This document shows positions 53,558 through 63,071 of a stretch of DNA of 64,000 nt, one piece after another. The notes under the pieces are model-generated. The model worked only from the letters and a program-made list of their open reading frames with translations, searched no databases and was not told the DNA's origin. Location of the stretch: contig NZ_LLZC01000008.1 in the NCBI RefSeq assembly GCF_001461825.1, positions 1-64,000 on the forward strand, given 5' to 3'. Position 1 is the first letter of the stretch; each line of letters opens with the position of its first letter. A program made the position numbers and the translations under genes. The DNA is from Bacillus velezensis. Its GTDB lineage: Bacteria > Bacillota > Bacilli > Bacillales > Bacillaceae.

Positions 53558-54416
53558 TATTTTAAGCTTTTAATCAGTGCAGCCCAATCCAGATCCCCGA
53601 AGCCTTGTTCGATCCCGCTTTCAAAATGGCTCTTGGCCAGCTCGGCAAGAGGGAGTTTTGCGGAAACCTGTTCAGCGGCGGCGAGCGCCAGATTGGTATC
53701 CTTCAGCCCTAAAGACATTTTGAAACCGGCCGGCTCAAATTTCTCCTCAGCCATCATGGTTCCGTAATTTTGATAGACTGGAGAACCAAAGAGCGTGCCG
53801 GCGATTTCTAAAAATTGTTTCCGTTCTAACCCGTATTTCTCCATCATTAAAATGATTCAGATAACGCCTCCAGCATGGACACGAGCAAGAAATTGACGCT
53901 GATTTTCGCGGCATTGGCCGTTTTTGTTTCTTCACCAGTGTCCAATACTTGCTGACTCAGGATGTTAAGCAGCGGTTCGGCCTTTTTCTTCGCTTCTGCC
54001 GGTCCGGCTGTGATGATGCGGAGTTCGGCCTTCTCGGCGGCATCGGGGCGGCCGAGGACGGGAGCGGCGATAAAGGACTGCCCTCTGCCCGAATGTGCGG
54101 CGGAAAGCTGTTCTGACAGCGTTGTACTGATCGTGCTCATCGAAATATGAATGCCGTTTTCAGATAACCCGGCAATAATGCCGCAAGCTCCGAAAGTCAC
54201 GTCTGTTACGGCTTCATCGTCTGACAGCATGGACAGCACGATATCCGCATGTTCAGCTGCCTGGCGGGGCGTTTCGGCATATTCGGCCCCTTTTTCCAGC
54301 AGGTCAGCCGCTTTTTCTTTCGTCCGGTTATATACAGTCAGGCTGTATCCGGCTTTCATGATATTTTCGGCGATGGGGCGGCCCATATTGCCGAGTCCGA
54401 CGATGGCGATCTTCAT
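53557..54416 (-). pseudogene. yfjR: yfjR, 3-hydroxyisobutyrate dehydrogenase-like, split by a frameshift
   Basis: B. subtilis YfjR is one protein of about 286 aa. Here it is split: 54416-53847 codes the NAD-binding domain (IVGLGNMGRPIAENIMKAG) and part of the next domain up to EALSESF, then TAA. The rest (53847-53557, MMEKYGLERKQF onward) is open in the next frame. The run reads TCATTTTAATGATG; one extra T would restore ESF-L-MMEKYGL as in 168. The stop and the next ATG overlap as TAATG, so coupled translation of two halves is possible. A true deletion, a sequencing error and slippage in the T run cannot be told apart here. Intact homologues are beta-hydroxyacid dehydrogenases. Confidence 0.85.
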
Positions 54417-54466
54417 TTGACAGTCCCTCCAATGAAAAGTTTTCCACCATTATACATGCAAAATGG

Positions 54467-55114
54467 TTAATCCGCTGTGTACAGGATTGCCACTTTCAGT
54501 TCAGGTTCGGAAGACCATCCGGAGTCTGAGGCGGCTTTCCCCTTATAAAATCCGGTAAACCGCGTTTTAATGATTGTTTTTGAATGGGGTTTTACAGTGA
54601 ATGTTTTTGATTTGAATGTGACGTCCTTTATGTTTTCTGATAAATCCGGGGTGACAGAAATGGTTTGTTCCCCTTTTCCGTAATGATTGATATAAAGCGT
54701 GCAGCTCATGCCCGCTCTTTTTCGCTCAACCAGATGACTGCATTCGCTGCGGTGCTTCAAATATTCGACAGCCTCTTTTTCGGGCGCGAACTGTTTTAAG
54801 GAAAAAGCAGCATATTCAGTGGCGGGACTGATACCGGAAGCGGCCCCCATACTGAGAAAGATCAGAAACAGCCCCGCTGCGGGAAGCGTCCGCCTGAACG
54901 CGGCGGCACACCAGATTAACGCCGCAAAGTAAAGCAGGACCCCGGGGATGACGGAGATATGGGCTCCATCTTCCGGCCAAGAGGAATAGCCGAGCGACTC
55001 AAAGATGTAATCAGACACCGTACGGCCGTTATACAGCGGGGCAATGGACATGACACTGAAAGCCAGGAGGACAGAAGAAATGATTTTGTGAGAAAAGATG
55101 GTAACGGCGCACAC
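54467..55114 (-). CDS. unrecognised membrane protein
   Basis: About 215 aa, not recognised. Three or so hydrophobic helices (IISSVLLAFSVMSIAPLY, VIPGVLLYFAALIWCAAAF, LPAAGLFLIFLSMGAASG) are followed by an outside-type, beta-rich tail of about 110 residues with two Cys (ECSHLV, SCTLYI). The start is uncertain: GTG 55114 has AAAGAG directly against it, and an internal ATG at codon 22 is possible. It lies between yfjR and corA-like yfjQ, where I recall no gene in strain 168. Codon usage looks native. Confidence 0.65.
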   Translation of the reverse strand: MCAVTIFSHKIISSVLLAFSVMSIAPLYNGRTVSDYIFESLGYSSWPEDGAHISVIPGVLLYFAALIWCAAAFRRTLPAAGLFLIFLSMGAASGISPATEYAAFSLKQFAPEKEAVEYLKHRSECSHLVERKRAGMSCTLYINHYGKGEQTISVTPDLSENIKDVTFKSKTFTVKPHSKTIIKTRFTGFYKGKAASDSGWSSEPELKVAILYTAD

Positions 55115-55177
55115 CTCTTTACGTTTTTTTCCAGACTATCATGTTTTCTTAAAAAAAAGAACAGCCCGCAGCCGTTC

Positions 55178-56137
55178 TTACTTGAAAATATTAAACCAGC
55201 CTTTGCGGGCGAACCAAAACAGCATGGCGGCCACAAGGACGGCCATTACGCCCAAAACGATAAAATACCCGTATTTCCAATGAAGCTCAGGCATGTTATC
55301 GAAATTCATGCCGTAAACCCCTGCGATGAACGTCAGCGGGATAAAAATGGTCGAGACGATGGTTAATGTCATCATAATGGCGTTCATCCGGTTTGAATTC
55401 AGCGTCACATAGCTGTCCCGCAAATCTGACGTCATATCACGGTTTGACTCGATCAGCTCGGCCAGTTTTAACAGGTGGTCATAAATATCGCTGAAATACG
55501 CCTTCGTTTCACGGCTTTCTTTTACATGGTCAAGGCTCAAAATCCGGTACATTAAATCGCGCATCGGAATGATCGTCCGTCTCAGGTTCAAAAGATCAGT
55601 CCGCAATTCAAACACTTCATTCATTAAAGTGCCGTAAGATTTATGGGTTCTGCTGTCTTCAATTTCATTCAGCCGGTCTTCAATTTTGTACAGCACGGGG
55701 AAATATTCATCGACAAGCTGGTCCATAATCATATAAGTGATGTGCCCGGGCCCTTTTTTGGCTAATCCCGGAGAAGCGAAAAACCGTTCTCTCACCTTTG
55801 AGACGCCGGGCGATTCGTGCAAATGGAAGCTGACGATAAAACGGTCGGACTGAAAAATGTCCACCTCTTCCATTTCCAGTGTGTCCGGGTTCAAGGCGTG
55901 GAGCACATAAAAACGGTAGCCGTCATAATGGTCGATTTTCGGCCGCTGCATATGCTGAAAGCAATCCTCGATCGCAAGCGGATGAAAGTGAAAATAATCC
56001 CGCAGCAGCTCGGTTTCATGCATCTCGGCGCCGAAAAAATCAATCCAGTACCATGCGATGTCCGGTTGTTCTGTACGTGATAGGGGGATATTATCTAATA
56101 TCTCATTATGTGTTGTGATTGCGGTTATATGTATCAT
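55178..56137 (-). CDS. yfjQ: CorA-family Mg2+ transporter YfjQ
   Basis: A 319-aa CorA-type divalent cation channel: long cytoplasmic alpha/beta domain, then two C-terminal helices with the signature YGMNF between them. GGAGGG lies before ATG 56137, so the longer opening (56158) is not used. Transports Mg2+ (possibly Co2+ or Ni2+). Divergent from yfjP. Confidence 0.93.
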   Translation of the reverse strand: MIHITAITTHNEILDNIPLSRTEQPDIAWYWIDFFGAEMHETELLRDYFHFHPLAIEDCFQHMQRPKIDHYDGYRFYVLHALNPDTLEMEEVDIFQSDRFIVSFHLHESPGVSKVRERFFASPGLAKKGPGHITYMIMDQLVDEYFPVLYKIEDRLNEIEDSRTHKSYGTLMNEVFELRTDLLNLRRTIIPMRDLMYRILSLDHVKESRETKAYFSDIYDHLLKLAELIESNRDMTSDLRDSYVTLNSNRMNAIMMTLTIVSTIFIPLTFIAGVYGMNFDNMPELHWKYGYFIVLGVMAVLVAAMLFWFARKGWFNIFK

Positions 56138-56243
56138 AAACAACCCTCCGCCTGCCATTATATCATGCGGCGTTATGAAGAAAAGTATACGAATTGCCGC
56201 CCGGCCGCTTCATGATATACTTGGACAAAAAGGGGTGGAGCAT

Positions 56244-57107
56244 ATGTGGAAGGAAACGGTTTCGGTCACGCCGCCGTATCATTTTGATAAAGTCCTTGAA
56301 AGGCTGTCGCTCGATCCGCTGAATGCGGTCGATCTTAAAGCAAGGTCAATCAAAGTGCCGCTCAGAACACGGGACGGCAAACTGTCCGTCATCACGGTTC
56401 AAGGGGAAGGCACCGCCGCAGACCCGGTTTTTCTCGTCAGCGGAGAAACGGACCGCAAAGAGATGATTGAACGGATCAAACACATTTTTCAGTGGGAACA
56501 GCCGCTTCAGCCTGTGCTTGATCATTTCTCAAAAACAAATCTGTCGGCGCTTTTTGAGGAACATGCGGGAACCCCGCTCGTCTTGGAATATGACGTCTAC
56601 AACTGTCTCATGAAATGCATCATCCACCAGCAGCTCAACCTGTCTTTCGCATTTACCTTAACGGAACGGTTCGTCCATGCCTTCGGTGAACAAAAAGACG
56701 GCGTCTGGAGCTATCCCGAGCCGAAAACGATCGCGGCGCTTGAGTATCAGGACTTGCGGGAGCTCCAGTTCAGCATGAGAAAAGCGGAATATGCGATTGA
56801 CATTTCACGGATGATTGCAGAAGGAGCGCTCAATCTGGCGGAACTTACCCATTTGTCGGATGAAGACATTATGAAAAAGCTGATCGCCATCAGAGGCATC
56901 GGCCCGTGGACCGTCCAAAACGTCCTCATGTTCGGTCTCGGCCGCCCGAATCTGTTTCCTTTGGCGGACATCGGCCTGCAAAACGCCGTCAAACGCCGCT
57001 TCGCCCTAGAGGATAAACCGTCAAAAGACGTAATGCTCCAGGTAAGCAGCGAATGGGCGCCGTATTTAAGCTATGCGTCCTTGTACTTGTGGAGAAGTAT
57101 TGAATGA
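56244..57107 (+). CDS. yfjP: AlkA-like DNA-3-methyladenine glycosylase YfjP
   Basis: A 287-aa base-excision repair glycosylase of the HhH-GPD family: N-terminal AlkA-like domain, helix-hairpin-helix IAIRGIGPWTVQNVLMFGLG and catalytic Asp in FPLADIGLQ. It removes alkylated purines from DNA. GGGGTGGAG gives ATG 56244; openings upstream read antisense through yfjQ. Confidence 0.92.
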   Translation: MWKETVSVTPPYHFDKVLERLSLDPLNAVDLKARSIKVPLRTRDGKLSVITVQGEGTAADPVFLVSGETDRKEMIERIKHIFQWEQPLQPVLDHFSKTNLSALFEEHAGTPLVLEYDVYNCLMKCIIHQQLNLSFAFTLTERFVHAFGEQKDGVWSYPEPKTIAALEYQDLRELQFSMRKAEYAIDISRMIAEGALNLAELTHLSDEDIMKKLIAIRGIGPWTVQNVLMFGLGRPNLFPLADIGLQNAVKRRFALEDKPSKDVMLQVSSEWAPYLSYASLYLWRSIE

Positions 57108-57240
57108 TGAGGATTTTGGAAACTTCCAGTGAAAAACATGAAGGAACCGCCGGCTGCATGTTATACTGAAAAGATGTGATATTTCAAATCAGCCGTTTTC
57201 CCATGAGGAAGGCTTTATATAGAAACGGAGAGAAAAAAAC

Positions 57241-58641
57241 GTGAATCAACATCAAAAAAAGGCGCCTGCCGAATTGAAAATCGGACAGACATTTCCGCTG
57301 ACCATCAAACGTCTCGGCATTAACGGAGAGGGCGTCGGCTATTTTAAGAAAAAAGTTGTCTTCGTTCCCGGCGCTCTGCCCGGTGAAGAAGTCGTTGCCG
57401 AAGCGACAAATGTGCAGCCGAAATTTTCAGAAGCACGCGTCAAAAAAATCCGCAAGCCGTCTGAACACCGTGTCACGCCGCCATGTCCGGTCTACGACCA
57501 GTGCGGCGGCTGTCAGCTTCAGCATCTGGCATACACCCAGCAGCTTCGCGAAAAACGCGACATCGTCATTCAGTCTCTGGAACGTCATACGAGATTCAAT
57601 GTCGAAGAAATGAACATTAAAGATACGATCGGAATGGACAACCCTTGGAATTACCGGAACAAAAGCCAGTTCCAAGTCGGACGCTCGCAAAGCGGCAGCA
57701 TCATTGCCGGCTTATACGGACTTGATTCCCATAAAATCGTCCCGATTAAGGAATGCATTGTCCAGCATCCGGCGACAAACAAAACAACGGGTATCGTCCG
57801 CCGTATTTTGGAAAAACACAACGTATCTGTTTATAACGAACGGACCAAAAAAGGCGATGTCCGCACCATCGTGACGAGAGTCGGTTTTGAAACAGGCGAA
57901 GTGCAGGTCGTGCTTGTCACCGCGAAAGAGACACTGCCGAATAAAGACGAGATCGTCAAAGCCATTCAGAACCGTCTGCCGGAAGTGAAATCGATTATTC
58001 AAAACATCAACGGCGCGCGCACATCCGTCATTTTCGGTGACAAAACAAAAGCGCTGGCCGGAAGCCATGCCATTCAAGAAGTGCTCGGTGACGTGTCCTT
58101 TGAACTGAGCGCCCGCGCCTTCTTCCAGCTCAACCCTGAGCAGACGGTTAAGCTGTATGACGAAGTGAAACAAGCGGCTCAGCTGACAGGAAAAGAAAAA
58201 GTCGTAGACGCGTATTGCGGCGTCGGTACGATCGGCATGTGGGTTTCAAACGGCGCAAAAGAGATCCGCGGCATGGACGTCATTAAAGAATCAATTGACG
58301 ATGCGAAGAAAAACGCCAAAAAACACGGCATCAAAAACGCGGCATATGTCACAGGAACAGCCGAACACTGGCTCCCGAAATGGACGAAAGAAGGCTTCCG
58401 CCCTGACGTGGTCATCGTCGACCCGCCGAGAACGGGCTGTGACAGAACATTTTTAGATACCATCAAAAAAGTAAAACCGAAACGCTTCGTCTACGTATCC
58501 TGCAATCCTTCCACATTGGCGAAAGACTTGCAGACGCTGTCGAAGGACTATCGCGTCGAATATATTCAGCCTGTTGATATGTTTCCGCAGACGGCTCATG
58601 TGGAAGCCGTGGCGAAGCTTGTATTAAAATCGTCTAACTAA
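57241..58641 (+). CDS. rlmCD: 23S rRNA (uracil-5-)-methyltransferase RlmCD
   Basis: A 466-aa RNA methyltransferase: N-terminal TRAM domain (10-70), 4Fe-4S cysteines [16 protein letters not shown] site [20 protein letters not shown], and the catalytic Cys in [13 protein letters not shown]. In B. subtilis the single enzyme (YfjO) methylates both U747 and U1939 of 23S rRNA, work that E. coli splits between RlmC and RlmD. Start is GTG 57241, with GGAGAG upstream. Confidence 0.95.
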   Translation: MNQHQKKAPAELKIGQTFPLTIKRLGINGEGVGYFKKKVVFVPGALPGEEVVAEATNVQPKFSEARVKKIRKPSEHRVTPPCPVYDQCGGCQLQHLAYTQQLREKRDIVIQSLERHTRFNVEEMNIKDTIGMDNPWNYRNKSQFQVGRSQSGSIIAGLYGLDSHKIVPIKECIVQHPATNKTTGIVRRILEKHNVSVYNERTKKGDVRTIVTRVGFETGEVQVVLVTAKETLPNKDEIVKAIQNRLPEVKSIIQNINGARTSVIFGDKTKALAGSHAIQEVLGDVSFELSARAFFQLNPEQTVKLYDEVKQAAQLTGKEKVVDAYCGVGTIGMWVSNGAKEIRGMDVIKESIDDAKKNAKKHGIKNAAYVTGTAEHWLPKWTKEGFRPDVVIVDPPRTGCDRTFLDTIKKVKPKRFVYVSCNPSTLAKDLQTLSKDYRVEYIQPVDMFPQTAHVEAVAKLVLKSSN

Positions 58642-59033
58642 AATAAACAATTCGTAATCAGACCTGGATTTCGGTATAAACATTTCCGATTTCCGGGTCT
58701 TTTTCATGTTTTGCCCTTGTCCTGACTGTTTTTTGTCTTTATTTAACTGATAAAAAGAGTTGAAAAAACGGCGGGGAAATCGAGTGGAAAACAACCAAGC
58801 AGGCTGCTTTCTATTAACACTTTCTTTTTTCCGTTTGGAAACGGCATTACAGATAAAATATGAAGATCTTGTTGTGAATCAGAAGCAATAACAAGTCGTT
58901 CAAGTTCTGTGAATACTTGTAATTTCAGTTAATATTTTGTAAACTTCTTTAATAAGTAATTATCGCGACAATCATGCTTCATCATATAATGATGTTAGAT
59001 TGTCACTTGCTAAAAAGTATTGGAGAAAAGGAA
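58642..59033. other. 392-bp AT-rich gap, no gene seen
   Basis: After the rlmCD terminator this stretch becomes AT-rich and shows no supported frame. It holds a TATAAT at about 58985 without a convincing -35, and an ACAAGT/ACTTGT inverted repeat near 58890-58920. Probably the left part of an inserted or decayed segment. Confidence 0.5.
58659..58703 (+). terminator. terminator after rlmCD
   Basis: An imperfect stem, AGACCTGGATTTCGG/CCGATTTCCGGGTCT, is followed by five T. Its arms resemble those of the terminator at 61175-61208. Confidence 0.75.
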
Positions 59034-59333
59034 ATGGATAAAGTAAACAAAAAACGACCGTTATTTAAAAGAAGTTGGTTTCAAACGTTGTTGGCATTTT
59101 TAGTTTCACAGCTTTATTTTAATTTTGCAGTATTAACGGGATGGGGTCCTAATTATAGAGAAATGAATGGATTCCCAGCAAACATAGTTGAACTGGATTT
59201 CTTTCAAACATATCTTTCATTCTATGATAATCCATGGTTTAATATTGTCACTGTTTTCTTGGGGGTTTTCACTGTTATACACATAATCACAGGTATAACA
59301 AAGGATATTCGAAATGAAAGCCATAACTTCTGA
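59034..59333 (+). CDS. 99-aa two-helix membrane protein, possibly YfzA-like
   Basis: ATG 59034 follows GGAGAAAAGGA. The protein has a basic start (MDKVNKKRPLFKRSW), a helix (FQTLLAFLVSQLYFNFAVL), an external loop with FPANIVELDFF, a second helix (WFNIVTVFLGVFTVIHIITG) and a short charged tail. It resembles small YfzA-type Bacillus membrane proteins from memory, but I am not sure. The surrounding DNA is AT-rich, unlike the neighbours, which suggests acquisition. A hairpin terminator follows. Confidence 0.65.
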   Translation: MDKVNKKRPLFKRSWFQTLLAFLVSQLYFNFAVLTGWGPNYREMNGFPANIVELDFFQTYLSFYDNPWFNIVTVFLGVFTVIHIITGITKDIRNESHNF

Positions 59334-60172
59334 TGCCTTATTTAATGATGAAAGAAACTTTCTTATTAATCTTATGAATGAAGACTGCGGCAATTAGTCA
59401 GCAGTCTATTTTATTGGTTCTGGATCAGGATTACCGAATCGTAATCTTATACAAACATATATAGGTGATTGTATAAAGATATTAACATAAGGGGTTTGAA
59501 AGCCAATCGACCCTTAGTACATATACTGTATAGAGCCAGAAGCCACTTGTTGCGTTGGTTATATTTCTAAACCATGAGCAAATCTCAAATGGTCCAGATT
59601 GAAGTTTTGAATTCTTTTAAGTTCGAGTTTATTTTCTCTTCCCATCCCCTTACTCCATACCATCCCCAACTCATTTTGCTTAATCATATTATTTCTTGAA
59701 ATTCGTTTTCCGCAAATGATATTGAGATACGGATATGGTGCAGCGTTAAATATTTTATCTTCGATAACAGGACAAATATTTTGCATTGGTAATAGGGAGA
59801 ACTCATATGATATTCTATTTAGGTTGGAATCCTTTTTGTCCAAAAAGAGCAAAAGTAAGGCCGCTAAGAAAGATGAAGGTCAGCGCTACTACTAATAAAC
59901 CACAATATAAAAAAATAGGTGTAGATAATCATCACACTTTTTTCTCTTTCGAACCGATTATATGGTTAAGGAGTTGTAAGGTGTTCTATCATATCTATTC
60001 TACTTCAGTTTGCTTTTCACTTTTTAACGAGTAAAAAGTGAAATGTTCAAAATTTACTATCGTTTGATAAGAAGTGCTGACACATGCTATAAGTGTAAAA
60101 GAAGCATGGTCAGTTTTTAATTTTGGGATAAAGGTTTGGCTGTATCCCATCATGAAAGGATTTGGATTTGTT
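59334..60172. other. 839-bp AT-rich segment with decayed-looking minus-strand frames
   Basis: No gene can be supported with confidence. On the minus strand a 97-codon frame (59559-59852) has protein-like composition (PYPYLNIICGKRIS and so on) but only a TTG start and no ribosome binding site. An overlapping frame ending at 59815 reads a hydrophobic helix followed by FGQKGFQPK, and it is closed upstream by a stop after 37 codons. Adjacent frames carrying protein-like pieces suggest remnants of one or more broken genes. Confidence 0.45.
59382..59413 (+). terminator. terminator after the 99-aa gene
   Basis: The stem AGACTGC/GCAGTCT with a 12-base loop is followed by ATTTTATT. Confidence 0.6.
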
Positions 60173-61156
60173 ATGACCGATAATTTCTGGCGTGAATTAC
60201 CACGGCCATTTTTTGTACTGGCACCAATGGAAGATGTGACGGATGTCGTTTTTCGCCATGTTGTGAGTGAAGCAGGCAGACCTGATGTGTTTTTCACAGA
60301 GTTTACAAACTCAGAAAGTTATTGTCACCCGGATGGGAAGGATAGTGTGCGCGGCCGTTTGACTTTCACGGAGGATGAACAGCCGATGGTTGCCCACATA
60401 TGGGGAGATAAGCCTGAAAACTTTCGCCAAATGAGTATTGGGATGGCCGAATTAGGGTTTAAGGGCCTGGATATCAATATGGGCTGTCCTGTACCTAATG
60501 TGGCGGGGAATGGAAAGGGAAGCGGCCTGATTTGCCGTCCTGAAGTTGCAGCCGAATTAATACAGGCGGCGAAAGCAGGAGGTCTGCCGGTAAGTGTGAA
60601 GACCAGACTTGGCTACACGGATATAGACGAATGGCGCGGCTGGCTGACACACATACTGAAACAAGACATTGCGAATCTTTCCATTCATCTGCGTACAAGA
60701 GCGGAAATGAGTAAAGTAGATGCGCATTGGGAGCTCATCCCGGAAATCAAGAAACTTCGTGATGAGATAGCGCCGGATACCCTTTTGACGATCAATGGGG
60801 ATATTCCTGACCGTGAAACCGGCTTGAAACTCGCTGAACAATACGGTGTTGACGGGATTATGATTGGACGAGGCATTTTTACCAATCCATTCGCCTTTGA
60901 AAAGGAGCCGAGAGAGCATAGCAGTAAGGAATTGCTTGATCTTTTGAGATTGCATCTGGATCTTCATGATGAATATTCAAAAGCAGAAGCTCGAGCATAT
61001 AAACCGCTCCCCCGCTTTTTCAAGATATATCTCCGCGGATTCCGGGGAGCAAGTGAATTAAGAAATCAATGCATGAATACAAAGTCAACAGATGAAGTGC
61101 GTGCATTGCTCGATGACTTTGAGAGAAAGTATCTTGATGGGATGGAGCAAGAGTGA
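60173..61156 (+). CDS. yfjN: tRNA-dihydrouridine synthase (YfjN)
   Basis: A 327-aa Dus-family flavoprotein: APMEDVTD start of the TIM barrel, catalytic Cys in [13 protein letters not shown] and [12 protein letters not shown]/tRNA motifs, and a C-terminal helical domain. It reduces uridine to dihydrouridine in tRNA. ATG 60173 gives the B. subtilis-like start [19 protein letters not shown] lies 12 bases upstream, so ATG 60152 remains possible. It begins right after the AT-rich segment. Confidence 0.92.
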   Translation: MTDNFWRELPRPFFVLAPMEDVTDVVFRHVVSEAGRPDVFFTEFTNSESYCHPDGKDSVRGRLTFTEDEQPMVAHIWGDKPENFRQMSIGMAELGFKGLDINMGCPVPNVAGNGKGSGLICRPEVAAELIQAAKAGGLPVSVKTRLGYTDIDEWRGWLTHILKQDIANLSIHLRTRAEMSKVDAHWELIPEIKKLRDEIAPDTLLTINGDIPDRETGLKLAEQYGVDGIMIGRGIFTNPFAFEKEPREHSSKELLDLLRLHLDLHDEYSKAEARAYKPLPRFFKIYLRGFRGASELRNQCMNTKSTDEVRALLDDFERKYLDGMEQE

Positions 61157-61174
61157 CATAAACAACCTTCATCC

Positions 61175-61208
61175 GGCCCGGATTTCGATTTGAATTCCGG
61201 GTCTTTTT
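61175..61208 (+). terminator. terminator after the dus gene
   Basis: The stem CCCGGA(ATT)/(ATT)TCCGGG with a small loop is followed by TCTTTTTG. Its sequence parallels the rlmCD terminator. Confidence 0.8.
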
Positions 61209-61312
61209 GTGTGCAGTTTTTACCCAGACAGATCCATGGCCAGTTTCGTCATGCAGAAATAAACGAATAATGGTACATTGATAGGAGATACATCATAAAG
61301 GGGGAGAGAAAA

Positions 61313-61792
61313 ATGAAACGACTGTGCATCATCCCCTGCGGCAAGAAAAAAATTTGGGATGTCCATTCAGATACAGGTCCGGTAAGGGCGGAAGACGCTT
61401 ATCTCAGCCCGTTGCATCAGGCGTGCGAGCGATATGCGAAAGCATTTTTCGATGAGTGGGTGATTTTGTCGGCGAAGCACGGATTCCTTTGTCCGGATGA
61501 TATTGTTCCCGGAAATTACGATGTCACTTTTGGAACCGGTCATCCGGAGATCATGGCAGCGGACGAGCTGCGCCGTCAATTTCATGAAAAAGGCTTCTCC
61601 GACATCGAAGAGCTTGTCATGCTTGGCGGGAAAAAATACCGAAGCGTCCTAAACGCCGTCATCGGAGAGCATCAGCATATCACCTGGCCTCTGTCATCGT
61701 ATAAAGGCATTGGCTACATGCTTCAAGCGCTGAAACGGGCTGTTGAAGAAAAGCATGAACTGCAGCACGTGGATATGAAAAAAAGAGTGTAA
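61313..61792 (+). CDS. yfjM: DUF6884 protein YfjM
   Basis: A 159-aa protein with the opening IIPCGKKKIWD and the central WVILSAKHGFLCPDD typical of DUF6884-type proteins, which are related to the YaaA/tgtA5-like group that follows a CG.KK..P motif. Function unknown. GGGGGAGAG precedes the ATG. Matches B. subtilis YfjM by position and memory. Confidence 0.85.
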   Translation: MKRLCIIPCGKKKIWDVHSDTGPVRAEDAYLSPLHQACERYAKAFFDEWVILSAKHGFLCPDDIVPGNYDVTFGTGHPEIMAADELRRQFHEKGFSDIEELVMLGGKKYRSVLNAVIGEHQHITWPLSSYKGIGYMLQALKRAVEEKHELQHVDMKKRV

Positions 61793-61879
61793 CCACTCAA
61801 ACGCCACGATAGACTGTATGCAGAAGAATGAAGCAGTTAAAAGATTTCCGAGGAAATAAATACGTCGATCATTGTCAAA

Positions 61880-61904
61880 GACAGGGTGATGCCCGGTCTT
61901 TTTT
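61880..61904 (+). terminator. terminator between yfjM and acoA
   Basis: The stem GACAGGG/CCCGGTC (one mismatch) is followed by six T. Confidence 0.7.
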
Positions 61905-61918
61905 GTATGCCATAAAAC

Positions 61919-61971
61919 GAGACAAAGGGAACAGATCGAGACAAAATGAGACACCTGTCTCAAACTGTCTC
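61919..61971 (+). promoter_or_regulatory. AcoR-type upstream activator sites
   Basis: The perfect inverted repeat TGAGACA-CC-TGTCTCA (61947-61962) is accompanied by GAGACA half-sites at 61919 and 61938 and a TGTCTC at 61966. It lies about 70 bp upstream of the SigL promoter, where an enhancer-binding protein should act. AcoR is the known activator of the aco operon in B. subtilis. Confidence 0.7.
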
Positions 61972-62012
61972 CATTGTAAAAATAAAAACATTCATTTTAC
62001 GGGCTTCAAAGG

Positions 62013-62029
62013 CTGGCATGCTTCTTGCA
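62013..62029 (+). promoter_or_regulatory. SigL (sigma-54) -24/-12 promoter of the aco operon
   Basis: CTGGCATGCTTCTTGCA matches the sigma-54 consensus TTGGCACGN4TTGCW with GG and GC at the required spacing. It lies 40 bases before the acoA start. Confidence 0.9.
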
Positions 62030-62068
62030 TTTATAAGTGTGAACCCTAAATAGAAGGAGGCGCACAAA

Positions 62069-63070
62069 ATGGAATTGTTAAAACGAGAAGGCTTGTCATT
62101 AACTGAGGAAAAAGCGCTGTGGATGTACCAAAAGATGCTGGAAATCAGGGGCTTTGAAGACAAAGTGCATGAACTTTTCGCACAAGGAGTGCTTCCCGGA
62201 TTCGTCCATTTGTATGCCGGTGAAGAAGCGGTAGCTGCGGGGGTGTGCGCTCATTTAGATGATGGCGACAGCATTACAAGCACACACAGGGGACATGGCC
62301 ATTGTATCGCCAAAGGCTGTGATCTGGACGGCATGATGGCGGAAATATTCGGAAAAGCGACCGGACTGTGTAAAGGCAAAGGCGGTTCTATGCACATTGC
62401 GGATCTTGATAAAGGCATGTTAGGCGCAAATGGAATCGTCGGGGGCGGATTCACGCTCGCATGCGGATCAGCGCTCACGGCTAAATATAAACAAACTAAA
62501 AATGTAAGCGTTTGCTTTTTTGGGGACGGAGCCAATAACCAAGGGACTTTCCATGAAGGGCTGAACTTAGCGGCAGTATGGAACCTTCCTGTCGTGTTCA
62601 TCGCCGAAAACAACGGCTACGGCGAAGCCACGACATTTGAGTACGCGTCAGCCTGTGATTCAATCGCCGATCGGGCGGCTTCCTATAACATGCCGGGGGT
62701 CACGGTGGACGGAAAAGATATTTTAGCGGTTTATCAGGCAGCCGGGGAAGCGATAGAAAGAGCAAGAAACGGCGGAGGCCCGTCTTTGATTGAATGTATG
62801 ACTTACAGAAACTACGGACATTTCGAAGGAGATGCCCAAACTTATAAAACAAAGGATGAAAAGGCTGAGCATCTTGAAGAAAAAGATGCCATTCAAGGCT
62901 TTAAAAACTATCTTCTAAAAGAAACAGATGCAAATAAACTGTCAGACATCGAACAGCGTGTCAGCGAATCGATTGAAAAAGCCGTCTCGTTCAGCGAAAA
63001 GAGTCCATATCCGAAAGAGTCGGAGCTGTTGACAGACGTCTACGTGTCATATGAAAAAGGGGGAATGTGA
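62069..63070 (+). CDS. acoA: acetoin dehydrogenase E1 alpha subunit
   Basis: A 333-aa thiamine-diphosphate-dependent E1 alpha subunit of the acetoin dehydrogenase complex, which cleaves acetoin to acetaldehyde and acetyl-CoA. The TPP motif runs GDGANNQGTFHEG...NNGYGE. GAAGGAGG precedes the ATG. First gene of acoABCL, under SigL and AcoR control; it precedes acoB by 1 bp. Confidence 0.96.
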   Translation: MELLKREGLSLTEEKALWMYQKMLEIRGFEDKVHELFAQGVLPGFVHLYAGEEAVAAGVCAHLDDGDSITSTHRGHGHCIAKGCDLDGMMAEIFGKATGLCKGKGGSMHIADLDKGMLGANGIVGGGFTLACGSALTAKYKQTKNVSVCFFGDGANNQGTFHEGLNLAAVWNLPVVFIAENNGYGEATTFEYASACDSIADRAASYNMPGVTVDGKDILAVYQAAGEAIERARNGGGPSLIECMTYRNYGHFEGDAQTYKTKDEKAEHLEEKDAIQGFKNYLLKETDANKLSDIEQRVSESIEKAVSFSEKSPYPKESELLTDVYVSYEKGGM

Positions 63071-63071
63071 G

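Noticed and set aside
56058-56243. 62-residue N-terminal extension of YfjP
   Set aside because: It reads antisense through yfjQ and its promoter; a good ribosome binding site precedes 56244.
59559-59852. 97-codon minus-strand frame in the AT-rich segment as a gene
   Set aside because: Only a TTG start with no ribosome binding site, and a neighbouring frame carries protein-like sequence; described as a possible remnant instead.
59665-60034. Plus-strand short frames in the same segment
   Set aside because: Composition is not protein-like and no ribosome binding sites are seen.
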